In this document: in pieces, positions 28,144 to 38,524 of the stretch
Position numbering within the stretch: position 1 is the stretch's first letter
Layout: every line of letters starts with the position of its first letter
Source: Osmia lignaria lignaria
Taxonomy: Eukaryota; Arthropoda; Insecta; Hymenoptera; Megachilidae
Reading direction: 5' to 3'
NCBI RefSeq assembly: GCF_051020975.1
Contig: NW_027478158.1
Coordinates: 30,620,001 to 30,684,000, forward strand
Length of the DNA stretch: 64,000 nucleotides
Program-made: the position numbers and the translations under genes
Notes under the pieces: model-generated
Database searches by the model: none
The model's input: the letters and a program-made list of their open reading frames with translations, nothing else
Told to the model about the DNA's origin: nothing

Positions 28144-28165
28144 GAGATATTTGCAGATTTATCTC
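28144..28165. repeat. Short inverted repeat, potential hairpin
   Basis: GAGATA and TATCTC flank a 10-base loop that contains TTGCAG, giving a perfect 6-bp stem. The 5' arm is disrupted in the monomers that read GAGATTTTTGCAGATACATC (phase points 4653, 5940, 6262, 9804, 10448 and others, all in the left domain), so the stem is not conserved throughout. Confidence 0.6.
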
Positions 28166-28178
28166 AAGGGAAGGGGCC
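28152..28178 (+). repeat. Intramonomer direct repeat, copy 1
   Basis: Twenty-seven bases beginning TGCAGATTTATCTCAA and ending AAGGGGCC match 28266-28292 of the same monomer at 24 of 27 positions. The pair sits 114 bp apart and recurs in nearly every unit of the array. It indicates that the 322-bp monomer arose partly by internal duplication. In a minority subtype (phase points 789, 2077, 3687, 7228, 8838, 32015, 41672 and others) this copy reads CAGCTCAAAGGAACGGGCC instead. Confidence 0.9.
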
Positions 28179-28199
28179 TGACGGACATATTTCGAGATA

Positions 28200-28225
28200 T
28201 TTCTTCTTCTTGTTGTTCTTCTTCT
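28200..28225 (+). repeat. TTC/TTG pyrimidine-rich microsatellite tract
   Basis: Twenty-six bases of TTC units broken by two TTG units, so the plus strand here is pyrimidine except for two G. This is where the in-frame length changes of the array happen: eight monomers lose one trinucleotide and two lose 15 bp. Replication slippage at the trinucleotide run is the likely cause. A few monomers carry a substitution instead, for example TTCTTCTTCTTGTTC at phase points 48745, 59038 and 63189. Confidence 0.85.
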
Positions 28226-28265
28226 GCACAGCTAAGCTGGAAGTGGCATTTGCAGCTCGCAATAG

Positions 28266-28292
28266 TGCAGAGTTATCTCAAAGAAAGGGGCC
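28266..28292 (+). repeat. Intramonomer direct repeat, copy 2
   Basis: Twenty-seven bases beginning TGCAGAGTTATCTCAA and ending AAGGGGCC are the second copy of the internal duplication. The three differences from copy 1 are T/G, G/A and G/A. In many left-domain monomers (for example phase points 5297, 5618, 6906, 11092, 11414, 12380) one of these differences is erased because the copy reads CAAAGGAAGG. That could be a point mutation or a conversion from copy 1. Confidence 0.9.
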
Positions 28293-28348
28293 ACGGTGTT
28301 TCTGTATCTCTATTATGTTGGTGCGGCTTCGGAACTTTTAAATATCTT

Positions 28349-28362
28349 GATATATCTCGAGA
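28349..28362. repeat. Overlapping palindromes GATATATC / TCTCGAGA
   Basis: Two perfect 8-bp palindromes share their TC, and the restriction palindrome TGATCA follows 10 bp downstream (28373-28378). The CTCGAG core changes to CTCGAA in the subtype that also ends CTTCTGATC, and to CTCTGAAC (one base shorter) in some right-domain monomers. No function is shown by the sequence; dyad-rich segments are often noted in centromeric satellites that lack a CENP-B box. Confidence 0.8.
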
Positions 28363-28377
28363 ACTACGCATCTGATC

Positions 28378-28428
28378 AAAAAATATCATAGAACATAAAA
28401 AGTAGGAAACTTAATTCTCTACAAAAAA
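28378..28428 (+). other. A-tract-rich segment of the monomer
   Basis: Runs of six, five and six A lie at 28378-28383, 28397-28401 and 28423-28428, with a shorter AAA between the last two. The centre spacings are near 19 and 27 bp, not strictly ten-base phased. Such spacing could bend DNA, but I could not compute curvature. This segment also holds the variable stretch that reads either AAAAAGTAGGAAACTTAA or AAATTGTAGGAAACATAA. Confidence 0.5.
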
Positions 28429-30374
28429 GGTCTCTTAACATTTTGCCATTGCTCGGTTCGTTTCCGAGATATTTGCAGATTTATCTCAAGGGAAGGGTCC
28501 TGATGGACATATTTCGAGATATTTCTTCTTCTTGTTGTTCTTCTTCTGCACAGCTAAACTGGAAGTGGCATTTCCAGCTCGCAATAGTGCAGAGTTATCT
28601 CAAAGAAAGGGGCCACGGTGTTTCTGTATCTCTATTATGTTGGTGCGGCTTCGGAACTTTTAAATATCTTGATATATTTCGAGAACTACGCATCTGATCA
28701 AAAAATATCATAGAACATAAAAAGTAGGAAACTTAATTCTCTACAAAAAAGGTCTCTTAACATTTTGCCATAGCTCGCTTCGTTTCCGAGATATTTGCAG
28801 ATCTATCTCAAGGGAAGGGGCCTGACGGACATATTTCGAGATATTTCTTCTTCTTGTTGTTCTTCTTCTGCACAGCTAAGCTGGAAGTGGCATTTACAGC
28901 TCGCAATAGTGCAGAGTTATCTCAAAGAAAGGGGCCACGGTGTTTCTGTATCTCTATTATGTTGGTGCGGCTTCGGAACTTTTAAATATCTTGATATATC
29001 TCGAGAACTACGCATCAGTTCAAAAAATATCATAGCACATAAAAAGTAGGAAACTTAATTCTCTACAAAAAAGGTCTCTTAAGATTTTGCCATAGCTCGC
29101 TTCGTTTCCGAGATATTTGCAGATTTATCTCGAGGGAAGGGGCCTGACGGACATATTTCGAGATATTTCTTCTTCTTGTTGTTCTTCTTCTGCACAGCTA
29201 AGCTGGAAGCGGCATTTGCGGCTCGCACTAGTGCAGAGTTATCTCAAAGAAAGGGGCCACGGTGTTTCTGTATCTCTATTATGTTGGTGCGGCTTCGGAA
29301 CTTTTAAATATCTTGATATATCTCGAGAACTACGCATCTGATCAAAAAACATCATAGAACATAAAAAGTAGGAAACTTAATTCTCTACAAAAAAGGTCTC
29401 TTAACATTTTGCCATAGCTCGCTTCGTTTCCGAGATATTTGCAGATTTATCTCAAGGGAAGGGGCCTGACGGACATATTTCGAGATATTTCTTCTTCTTG
29501 TTGTTCTTCTTCTGCACAGCTAAGCTGGAAGTGGCATTTGCAGCTCGCAATAGTGCAGAGTTATCTCAAAGAAAGGGGCCACGGTGTTTCTGTATCTCTA
29601 TTATGTTGGTGCGGCTTCGGAACTTTTAAATATCTTGATATATCTCGAGAACTACGCATCTGATCAAAAAATATCATAGAACATAAAAAGTAGGAAACTT
29701 AATTCTCTACAAAAAAGGTCTCTCAATATTTTGCCATAGCTCGCTTCGTTTCCGAGATATTTGCAGATTTATCTCAAGGGAAGGGGCCTGACGGACATAT
29801 TTCGAGATATTTCTTCTTCTTGTTGTTCTTCTTCTGCACAGCTAAGCTGGAAGTGGCATTTACAGCTCGCAATAGTGCAGAGTTATCTCAAAGAAAGGGG
29901 CCACGGTGTTTCTGTATCTCTATTATGTTGGTGCGGCTTCGGAACTTTTAAATATCTTGATATATCTCGAGAACTACGCATCAGTTCAAAAAATATCATA
30001 GCACATAAAAAGTAGGAAACTTAATTCTCTACAAAAAAGGTCTCTTAAGATTCTGCCATAGCTCGCTTCGTTTCCAAGATATTTGCAGATTTATCTCAAG
30101 GGAAGGGGCCTGACGGACATATTTCGAGATATTTCTTCTTCTTGTTGTTCTTCTTCTGCACAGCTAAGCTGGAAGTGGCATTTGCAGCTCGCAATAGTGC
30201 AGAGTTATCTCATAGAAAGGGGCCACGGTGTTTCTGTATCTCTATTATGTTGGTGCGGCTTCGGAACTTTTAAATATCTTGATATATCTCGAGAACTACG
30301 CATCTGATCAAAAAATATCATAGAACATAAAAAGTAGGAAACTTAATTCTCTACAAAAAAAGTCTCTTAACATT

Positions 30375-31984
30375 TTGCCATAGCTCGCTTGGTTTCCGAG
30401 ATATTTGCAGATTTATCTCAAGGGAACGGGCCTGACGGGCATATTTCGGGATATTTCTTCTTCTTGTTGTTCTTCTTCTGCACAGCTAAGCTGGAAGTGG
30501 CATTTGCAGCTCGCAATAGTGCAGAGTTACCTCAAAGAAAGGGGCCACGGTGTTTCTGTATCTCTATTATGTTGGTGCCGCTTCGGAACTTTTAAATATC
30601 TGGATATATCTCGAGAACTACGCATCTGATCAAAAAATATCATAGAACATAAAAAGTAGCAAATTTAATTCTCTACAAAAAAGGTCTCTTAACATTTTGC
30701 CATAGCTCGCTTCGTTTCCGAGATATTTGCAGATTTATCTCAAGGGAAGGGGCCTGACGGACATATTTCGAGATATTTCTTCTTCTTGTTGTTCTTCTTC
30801 TGCACAGCTAAGCTGGAAGTGGCATTTGCAGCTCGCAGTAGTGCAGAGTTACCTCAAAGAAAGGGGCCACGGTGTTTCTGTATCTCTATTATGTTGGTGC
30901 GGCTTCGGAGCTTTTAAACATCTTGATATATCTCGAAAACTACGCATCTGATCAAAAAATATCATAGAACATAAATAGTAGGAAACTTAATTCTCTACAA
31001 AAAAAGTCTCTCAACATTTTGCCATAGCTCGCATCGTTTCCGAGATATTTGCACATTTATCTCAAGGGAAGGGGCCTAACGGACATATTTCGAGATATTT
31101 CTTCTTCTTGTTGTTCTTCTTCTGCACAGCTACGCTGGAAGTGGCATTTGCGGCTCGCACTAGTGCAGAGTTATCTCAAAGAAAGGGGCCACGGTGTTTC
31201 TGTATCTCTATTATGTTGGTGCGGCTTCGGAACTTTTAAATATCATGATATATCTCGAGAACTACGCATCTGATCAAAAAATATCATACTACATAAAAAG
31301 TAGGAAACTTAATTCTCTACAAGAAAGGTCTCTAAACATTTTGCCATAGCTCGCTTCGTTTCCGAGATATTTGCAGATGTATCTCAAGGGAAGGGGCCTG
31401 ACGGACATATTTCGAGATATTTCTTCTTCTTGTTGTTCTTCTTCTGCACAGCTAAGCTGGAAGCGGCATTTGCGGCTCGCACTAGTGCAGAGTTATCTCA
31501 AAGAAAGGGGCCACGGTGTTTCTGTATCTCTATTATGTTGGTGCGGCTTCGGAACTTTTAAATATCTTGATATATCTCGAGAACTACGCATCTGATCAAA
31601 AAATATCATAGAACATAAAAAGTAGGAAACTTAATTCTCTACAAAAAAAGTCTCTTAACATTTTGCCATAGCTCGCTTGGTTTCCGAGATATTTGCAGAT
31701 TTATCTCAAGGGAACGGGCCTGACGGGCATATTTCGGGATATTTCTTCTTCTTGTTGTTCTTCTTCTGCACAGCTAAGCTGGAAGTGGCATTTGCAGCTC
31801 GCAGTAGTGCAGAGTTATCTCAAAGAAATGGGCCACGGTGTTTCTGTATCTCTATTATGTTGGTGCGGCTTCGGAGCTTTTAAACATCTTGATATATCTC
31901 GAAAACTACGCTTCTGATCAAAAAATCTCATAGAACATAAATTGTAGGAAACATAATTCTCTACAAAAAACGTCTCTTAACATT
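30375..31984 (+). repeat. Transition block between the domains
   Basis: Five monomers (phase points 30405, 30727, 31049, 31371, 31693) introduce markers not seen to the left: GCTTGGTTTCC with GACGGGCATATTTCGGG (30405 and 31693), TTGCACATTTATC (31049), TTGCAGATGTATC (31371) and TTTTAAACATC (30727 and 31693). Each later appears repeatedly in the right domain or just inside it. Confidence 0.65.
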
Positions 31985-32303
31985 TTGCCATAGCTCGCTT
32001 CGTTTCCGAGATATTTGCAGATTCAGCTCAAAGGAACGGGCCTGACGGACATATTTCGAGATATTTCTTCTTGTTGTTCTTCTTCTGCACAGCTAAACTG
32101 GGAGTGGCATTTCCAGCTCGCAATAGTGCAGAGTAATCTCAAAGAAAGGGGCCACGGTGTTTCTGTATCTCTATTATGTTGGTGCGGCTTCGTCACTTTT
32201 AAATATCTTGATATATCTCAAGAACTACGCATCTGATCAAAAAATACCATAGAACATAAAAAGTAGGAAACTTAATTCCCTACAAAAAAGGTCTCTTAAC
32301 ATT
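31985..32303 (+). repeat. 319-bp monomer (one TTC unit lost)
   Basis: One trinucleotide is missing from the TTC/TTG tract. The same 319-bp type recurs at 41642-41960, 43571-43889, 46466-46784, 51935-52253, 53864-54182, 56759-57077 and 62533-62851. The first seven also share CAGATTCAGCTCAAAGGAAC and AGAGTAATCTC and so come from one founder; the last has an ordinary background and probably lost its unit independently. Confidence 0.85.
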
Positions 32304-33269
32304 TTGCCATAGCTCGCTTCGTTTCCGAGATATTTGCAGATGTATCTCAAGGGAAGGGGCCTGACGGACATATCTCGAGATATTTCTTCTTCTTGTTGTT
32401 CTTCTTCTGCACAGCTAAGCTGGAAGTGGCATTTGCGGCTCGCACTAGAGCAGAGTTATCTCAAAGAAAGGGGCCACGGTGTTTCTGAATCCCTATTATG
32501 TTGGTGCGGCTTCGGAACTTTTAAATATTTCGATATATCTCGAAAACTACGCTTCTGATCAAAAAATATCATAGAACATAAAAAGTAGGAAAGTTAATTC
32601 TCTACAAAAAAGGTCTCTCAACATTTTGCCATAGCTCGCTTCGTTTCCGAGATATTTGCAGATTTATCTCAAGGGAAGGGGCCTGACGGACATATTTCGA
32701 GATATTTCTTCTTCTTGTTGTTCTTCTTCTGCACAGCTAAGCTGGAAGTGGCATTTGCAGCTCGCAATAGTGCAGAGTTACCTCAAAGAAAGGGGCCACG
32801 GTGTTTCTGTATCTCTATTATGTTCGTGCGGCTTCGGAACTTTTAAATATCTTGATATATCTCGAGAACTACGCATCTGATCAAAAAATATCATAGAACA
32901 TAAAAAGTAGGAAACTTATTTCTCTACAAAAAAGGTCTCTTAACATTTTGCCATTGCTCGCTTCGTTTCCGAGATATTTGCAGATTTATCTCAAGGGAAG
33001 GGGCCTGACGGACATATTTCGAGATATTTCTTCTTCTTGTTGTTCTTCTTCTGCACAGCTAAGCTGGAAGTGGCATTTGCAGCTCGCAATAGTGCAGAGT
33101 TACCTCAAAGAAAGGGGCCACGGTGTTTCTGTATCTCTATTATGTTGGTGCGGCTTCGGAACTTTTAAATATCTTGATATATCTCGAGAACTACGCATCT
33201 GATCAAAAAATATCATAGAACATAAAAAGTAGGAAACTTAATTCTCTACAAAAAAGGTCTCTTAACATT

Positions 33270-33591
33270 TTGCCATTGCTCGCTTCGTTTCCGAGATATT
33301 TGCAGATTTATCTCAAGGGAAGGGTCCTGATGGACATATTTCGAGATATTTCTTCTTCTTGTTGTTCTTCTTCTGCACAGCTAAACTGAAAGTGGCATTT
33401 CCAGCTCGCAATCGTGCAGAGTTATCTCAAAGAAAGGGGCCACGGTGTTTCTGTATCTCTATTATGTTGGTGCGGCTTCGTCACTTTTAAATATCTTGAT
33501 ATATCTCAAGAACTACGCATCTGATCAAAAAATATCATAGAACATAAAAAGTAGGAAACTTAATTCCCTACAAAAAAGGTCTCTTAACATT
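33270..33591 (+). repeat. Monomer with in-frame stop (TGA)
   Basis: CTAAACTGGAAG has become CTAAACTGAAAG, giving TGA at 33387-33389 in the common frame. The stop was copied with its monomer by the four-monomer duplication. Confidence 0.9.
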
Positions 33592-34557
33592 TTGCCATAG
33601 CTCGCTTCGTTTCCGAGATATTTGCAGATGTATCTCAAGGGAAGGGGCCTGACGGACATATCTCGAGATATTTCTTCTTCTTGTTGTTCTTCTTCTGCAC
33701 AGCTAAGCTGGAAGTGGCATTTGCGGCTCGCACTAGTGCAGAGTTATCTCAAAGAAAGGGGCCACGGTGTTTCTGAATCTCTATTATGTTGGTGCGGCTT
33801 CGGAACTTTTAAATATTTCGATATATCTCGAAAACTACGCTTCTGATCAAAAAATATCATAGAACATAAAAAGTAGGAAAGTTAATTCTCTACAAAAAAG
33901 GTCTCTTAACATTTTGCCATAGCTCGCTTCGTTTCCGAGATATTTGCAGATTTATCTCAAGGGAAGGGGCCTGACGGACATATTTCGAGATATTTCTTCT
34001 TCTTGTTGTTCTTCTTCTGCACAGCTAAGCTGGAAGTGGCATTTGCAGCTCGCAATAGTGCAGAGTTACCTCAAAGAAAGGGGCCACGGTGTTTCTGTAT
34101 CTCTATTATGTTCGTGCGGCTTCGGAACTTTTAAATATCTTGATATATCTCGAGAACTACGCATCTGATCAAAAAATATCATAGAACATAAAAAGTAGGA
34201 AACTTAATTCTCTACAAAAAAGGTCTCTTAACATTTTGCCATTGCTCGCTTCGTTTCCGAGATATTTGCAGATTTATCTCAAGGGAAGGGGCCTGACGGA
34301 CATATTTCGAGATATTTCTTCTTCTTGTTGTTCTTCTTCTGCACAGCTAAGCTGGAAGTGGCATTTGCAGCTCGCAATAGTGCAGAGTTACCTCAAAGAA
34401 AGGGGCCACGGTGTTTCTGTATCTCTATTATGTTGGTGCGGCTTCGGAACTTTTAAATATCTTGATATATCTCGAGAACTACGCATCTGATCAAAAAATA
34501 TCATAGAACATAAAAAGTAGGAAACTTAATTCTCTACAAAAAAGGTCTCTTAACATT

Positions 34558-34879
34558 TTGCCATTGCTCGCTTCGTTTCCGAGATATTTGCAGATTTATC
34601 TCAAGGGAAGGGTCCTGATGGACATATTTCGAGATATTTCTTCTTCTTGTTGTTCTTCTTCTGCACAGCTAAACTGAAAGTGGCATTTCCAGCTCGCAAT
34701 CGTGCAGAGTTATCTCAAAGAAAGGGGCCACGGTGTTTCTGTATCTCTATTATGTTGGTGCGGCTTCGTCACTTTTAAATATCTTGATATATCTCAAGAA
34801 CTACGCATCTGATCAAAAAATATCATAGAACATAAAAAGTAGGAAACTTAATTCCCTACAAAAAAGGTCTCTTAACATT
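34558..34879 (+). repeat. Second copy of the monomer with in-frame TGA
   Basis: Duplicate of 33270-33591 with TGA at 34675-34677. Amplification of an interrupted unit argues against selection on the open frame. Confidence 0.9.
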
Positions 34880-36807
34880 TTGCCATAGCTCGCTTCGTTT
34901 CCGAGATATTTGCAGATTTATCTCGAGGGAAGGGGCCTGACGGACATATTTCGAGATATTTCTTCTTCTTGTTGTTCTTCTTATGCACAGCTAAGCTGGA
35001 AGCGGCATTTGCGGCTCGCACTAGTGCAGAGTTATCTCAAAGAAAGGGGCCACGGTGTTTCTGTATCTCTATTATGTTGGTGCGGCTTCGGAACTTTTAA
35101 ATATCTTGATATATCTCGAGAACTACGCATCTGATCAAAAAATATCATAGAACATAAAAAGTAGGAAAGTTAATTCTCTACAAAAAAGGTCTCTCAACAT
35201 TTTGCCATAGCTCGCTTCGTTTCCGAGATATTTGCAGATTTATCTCCAGGGAAGGGGCCTGACGGACATATTTCGTGATATTTCTTCTTCTTGTTGTTCT
35301 TCTTCTGCACAGCTAAGCTGGACGTGGCATTTACAGCTCGCAATAGTGCAGAGTTATCTCAAAGAAAGGGGCCACGGTGTTTCTGTATCTCTATTATGTT
35401 GGTGCGGCTTCGGAACTTTTAAATATCTTGATATATCTCGAGAACTACGCATCCAATCAAACAATATCATAGAACATAAAAAGTAGGAAACTTAATTCTC
35501 TACAAAAAAGGTCTATAAACATTTTGCCATAGCTCGCTTCGTTTCCGAGATATTTGCAGATTTATCTCGAGGGAAGGGGCCTGACGGACATATTTGGAGA
35601 TATTTCTTCTTCTTGTTGTTCTTCTTCTGCACAGCTAAGCTGGAAGCGGCATTTGCGGCTCGCACTAGTGCAGAGTTATCTCAAAGAAAGGGGCCACGGT
35701 GTTTCTGTATCTCTATTATGTTGGTGCGGCTTCGGAACTTATAAATATCTTGATATATCTCGAGAACTACGCTTCTGATCAAAAAATATCATAGAACATA
35801 AAAAGTGGGAAACTTACTTCTCTACAAAAAAGGTCTCTTAAGATTTTGCCATAGCTCGCTTCGTTTCCGAGATATTTGCAGATTTATCTCGAGGGAAGGG
35901 GCCTGACGGACATATTTCGAGATATTTCTTCTTCTTGTTGTTCTTCTTATGCACAGCTAAGCTGGAAGCGGCATTTGCGGCTCGCACTAGTGCAGAGTTA
36001 TCTCAAAGAAAGGGGCCACGGTGTTTCTGTATCTCTATTATGTTGGTGCGGCTTCGGAACTTTTAAATATCTTGATATATCTCGAGAACTACGCATCTGA
36101 TCAAAAAATATCATAGAACATAAAAAGTAGGAAAGTTAATTCTCTACAAAAAAGGTCTCTCAACATTTTGCCATAGCTCGCTTCGTTTCCGAGATATTTG
36201 CAGATTTATCTCCAGGGAAGGGGCCTGACGGACATATTTCGTGATATTTCTTCTTCTTGTTGTTCTTCTTCTGCACAGCTAAGCTGGACGTGGCATTTAC
36301 AGCTCGCAATAGTGCAGAGTTATCTCAAAGAAAGGGGCCACGGTGTTTCTGTATCTCTATTATGTTGGTGCGGCTTCGGAACTTTTAAATATCTTGATAT
36401 ATCTCGAGAACTACGCATCCAATCAAACAATATCATAGAACATAAAAAGTAGGAAACTTAATTCTCTACAAAAAAGGTCTATAAACATTTTGCCATAGCT
36501 CGCTTCGTTTCCGAGATATTTGCAGATTTATCTCGAGGGAAGGGGCCTGACGGACATATTTGGAGATATTTCTTCTTCTTGTTGTTCTTCTTCTGCACAG
36601 CTAAGCTGGAAGCGGCATTTGCGGCTCGCACTAGTGCAGAGTTATCTCAAAGAAAGGGGCCACGGTGTTTCTGTATCTCTATTATGTTGGTGCGGCTTCG
36701 GAACTTATAAATATCTTGATATATCTCGAGAACTACGCTTCTGATCAAAAAATATCATAGAACATAAAAAGTGGGAAACTTACTTCTCTACAAAAAAGGT
36801 CTCTTAA
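34877..36807 (+). repeat. Three-monomer tandem duplication (offset 966 bp)
   Basis: 34877-35841 matches 35843-36807. The trio is TTCTTATGCACAGC with GAAGCGGC; TATCTCCAGGG with GCTGGACGTGGC and CATCCAATCAAACAAT; and TTTGGAGATATTT with GGAACTTATAAATATC. The limits are the C/G differences near 34876/35842 and 35842/36808. I noticed no substitution inside. Confidence 0.85.
35346..36612 (+). repeat. Source-like segment of the 49.5-50.8 kb block (44-monomer offset)
   Basis: 1267 bp match 49503-50769. The limits are A/G at 35345/49502 and C/T at 36613/50770. It includes the GAACTTATAAATATC, GTGGGAAACTTACTTC and TCTTATGCACAGC markers, found nowhere else except the local tandem copies at 34.9-38 kb. 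Confidence 0.8.
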
Positions 36808-38524
36808 CATTTTGCCATAGCTCGCTTGGTTTCCGAGATATTTGCAGATTTATCTCAAGGGAACGGGCCTGACGGGCATATTTCGGGATATTTCTTCTTC
36901 TTGTTGTTCTTCTTCTGCACAGCTAAGCTGGAAGTGGCATTTGCAGCTCGCAATAGTGCAGAGTTACCTCAAAGAAAGGGGCCACGGTGTTTCTGTATCT
37001 CTATTATGTTGGTGCCGCTTCGGAACTTTTAAATATCTGGATATATCTCGAGAACTACGCATCTGATCAAAAAATATCATAGAACATAAAAAGTAGGAAA
37101 CTTAATTCTCTACAAAAAAGGTCTCTTAACATTTTGCCATAGCTCGTTTCGTTTCCGAGATATTTGCAGATTTATCTCAAGGGAAGGGGCCTGACGGACA
37201 TATTTCGAGATATTTCTTCTTCTTGTTGTTCTTCTTATGCACAGCTAAGCTGGAAGCGGCATTTGCGGCTCGCACTAGTGCAGAGTTATCTCAAAGAAAG
37301 GGGCCACGGTGTTTCTGTATCTCTATTATGTTGGTGCGGCTTCGGAACTTTTAAATATCTTGATATATCTCGAGAACTACGCATCTGATCAAAAAATATC
37401 ATAGAACATAAAAAGTAGGAAAGTTAATTCTCTACAAAAAAGGTCTCTCAACATTTTGCCATAGCTCGCTTCGTTTCCGAGATATTTGCAGATTTATCTC
37501 CAGGGAAGGGGCCTGACGGACATATTTCGTGATATTTCTTCTTCTTGTTGTTCTTCTTCTGCACAGCTAAGCTGGACGTGGCATTTACAGCTCGCAATAG
37601 TGCAGAGTTATCTCAAAGAAAGGGGCCACGGTGTTTCTGTATCTCTATTATGTTGGTGCGGCTTCGGAACTTTTAAATATCTTGATATATCTCGAGAACT
37701 ACGCATCCAATCAAACAATATCATAGAACATAAAAAGTAGGAAACTTAATTCTCTACAAAAAAGGTCTATAAACATTTTGCCATAGCTCGCTTCGTTTCC
37801 GAGATATTTGCAGATTTATCTCGAGGGAAGGGGCCTGACGGACATATTTGGAGATATTTCTTCTTCTTGTTGTTCTTCTTCTGCACAGCTAAGCTGGAAG
37901 CGGCATTTGCGGCTCGCACTAGTGCAGAGTTATCTCAAAGAAAGGGGCCACGGTGTTTCTGTATCTCTATTATGTTGGTGCGGCTTCGGAACTTATAAAT
38001 ATCTTGATATATCTCGAGAACTACGCTTCTGATCAAAAAATATCATAGAACATAAAAAGTGGGAAACTTACTTCTCTACAAAAAAGGTCTCTTAACATTT
38101 TGCCATAGCTCGCTTGGTTTCCGAGATATTTGCAGATTTATCTCAAGGGAACGGGCCTGACGGGCATATTTCGGGATATTTCTTCTTCTTGTTGTTCTTC
38201 TTCTGCACAGCTAAGCTGGAAGTGGCATTTGCAGCTCGCAATAGTGCAGAGTTACCTCAAAGAAAGGGGCCACGGTGTTTCTGTATCTCTATTATGTTGG
38301 TGCCGCTTCGGAACTTTTAAATATCTGGATATATCTCGAGAACTACGCATCTGATCAAAAAATATCATAGAACATAAAAAGTAGGAAACTTAATTCTCTA
38401 CAAAAAAGGTCTCTTAACATTTTGCCATAGCTCGTTTCGTTTCCGAGATATTTGCAGATTTATCTCAAGGGAAGGGGCCTGACGGACATATTTCGAGATA
38501 TTTCTTCTTCTTGTTGTTCTTCTT
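35892..38524 (+). repeat. Four-monomer tandem duplication (offset 1288 bp)
   Basis: 35892-37236 matches 37180-38524. It repeats the trio of the preceding block plus the GCTTGGTTTCC / GACGGGCATATTTCGGG unit (36842 and 38130). It overlaps the three-monomer block, so the two events are successive. Confidence 0.85.

Larger units (their letters stand above)
28151..28375 (+). other. Recurrent 74-codon open frame (TTG start), judged non-coding
   Basis: A frame of 74 codons runs from TTG (phase point) to TGA, and nearly every monomer keeps it open, so about 190 copies exist in the window. I do not call it a gene. It begins at TTG in the typical unit, not ATG, and has no recognisable domain. The frequent variants change the amino acid: codon 4 is Tyr, His, Gln or Phe; codon 31 is Lys, Asn, Thr, Ser, Glu or Met; codons 6, 8, 15, 45, 62, 71 and 74 also vary non-synonymously. 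An open frame present by chance in a founder monomer would persist in most copies of a young array. Some monomers extend it to 79-99 codons by upstream starts or stop-codon changes, which also looks unconstrained. Confidence 0.7.
28121..28442 (+). repeat. Reference monomer (matches the working consensus)
   Basis: I use this 322-bp unit as the reference, starting at TTGCCATAGC. It carries the majority base at each site I compared across the array. It has 61 C and 65 G, and 11 CpG dinucleotides. In monomer coordinates it contains: GAGATA at 24-29 and 74-79; a 27-bp direct repeat at 32-58 and 146-172; TATCTC at 40-45, 154-159, 185-190 and 233-238; a TTC/TTG tract at 80-105; overlapping palindromes GATATATC and TCTCGAGA at 229-242; TGATCA at 253-258; and A-tracts at 258-263, 277-281 and 303-308. 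Any monomer elsewhere can be lined up on this one by its TTGCAG, which sits at position 31-36. Confidence 0.95.
25355..28856 (+). repeat. Five-monomer tandem duplication (offset 1610 bp)
   Basis: 25355-27246 matches 26965-28856 (1892 bp each, overlapping by design of the tandem). I noticed no substitution by eye. The limits are the A/C difference at 25354/26964 and TTGTCG against TTGTTG at 27247/28857. Partial third and fourth passes follow: the CATCAGTTC-ending unit recurs at 28795 and 29761. Confidence 0.85.
1..30374 (+). repeat. Left subfamily domain
   Basis: Monomers with GAGATTTTTGCAGATACATC (phase points 4653 to 24611) and monomers with the CTTCGGACCTTTT variant (5297 to 23645) occur only here. 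The one-base-shorter CTTCGTTCCGAG junction is also confined to this half (13.6-25.3 kb). Monomers carrying the right-domain TTTGGAGATATTT variant are absent. The exact edge is a judgement: mixed-type monomers appear from about 25.5 kb, and the change is clear by 30.4 kb. Confidence 0.75.
32136..34917 (+). repeat. Four-monomer tandem duplication (offset 1288 bp)
   Basis: 32136-33629 matches 33424-34917. Markers are GATGTATCTC with ACATATCTCGAG, TATGTTCGTGCGG, GCCATTGCTCGC, and the unit with an in-frame TGA. About five substitutions are visible by eye. Confidence 0.85.

Noticed and set aside
28128..28150. CENP-B box
   Set aside because: CTTCGTT matches the first bases of the box, but the required downstream A and CGGG are absent (the sequence goes on TCCGAGATAT). 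No other site in the monomer fits the core pattern either.
28144..28165. Rho-independent terminator or riboswitch
   Set aside because: The 6-bp stem is AT-rich with no following T run, and nothing else points to a prokaryotic transcript.
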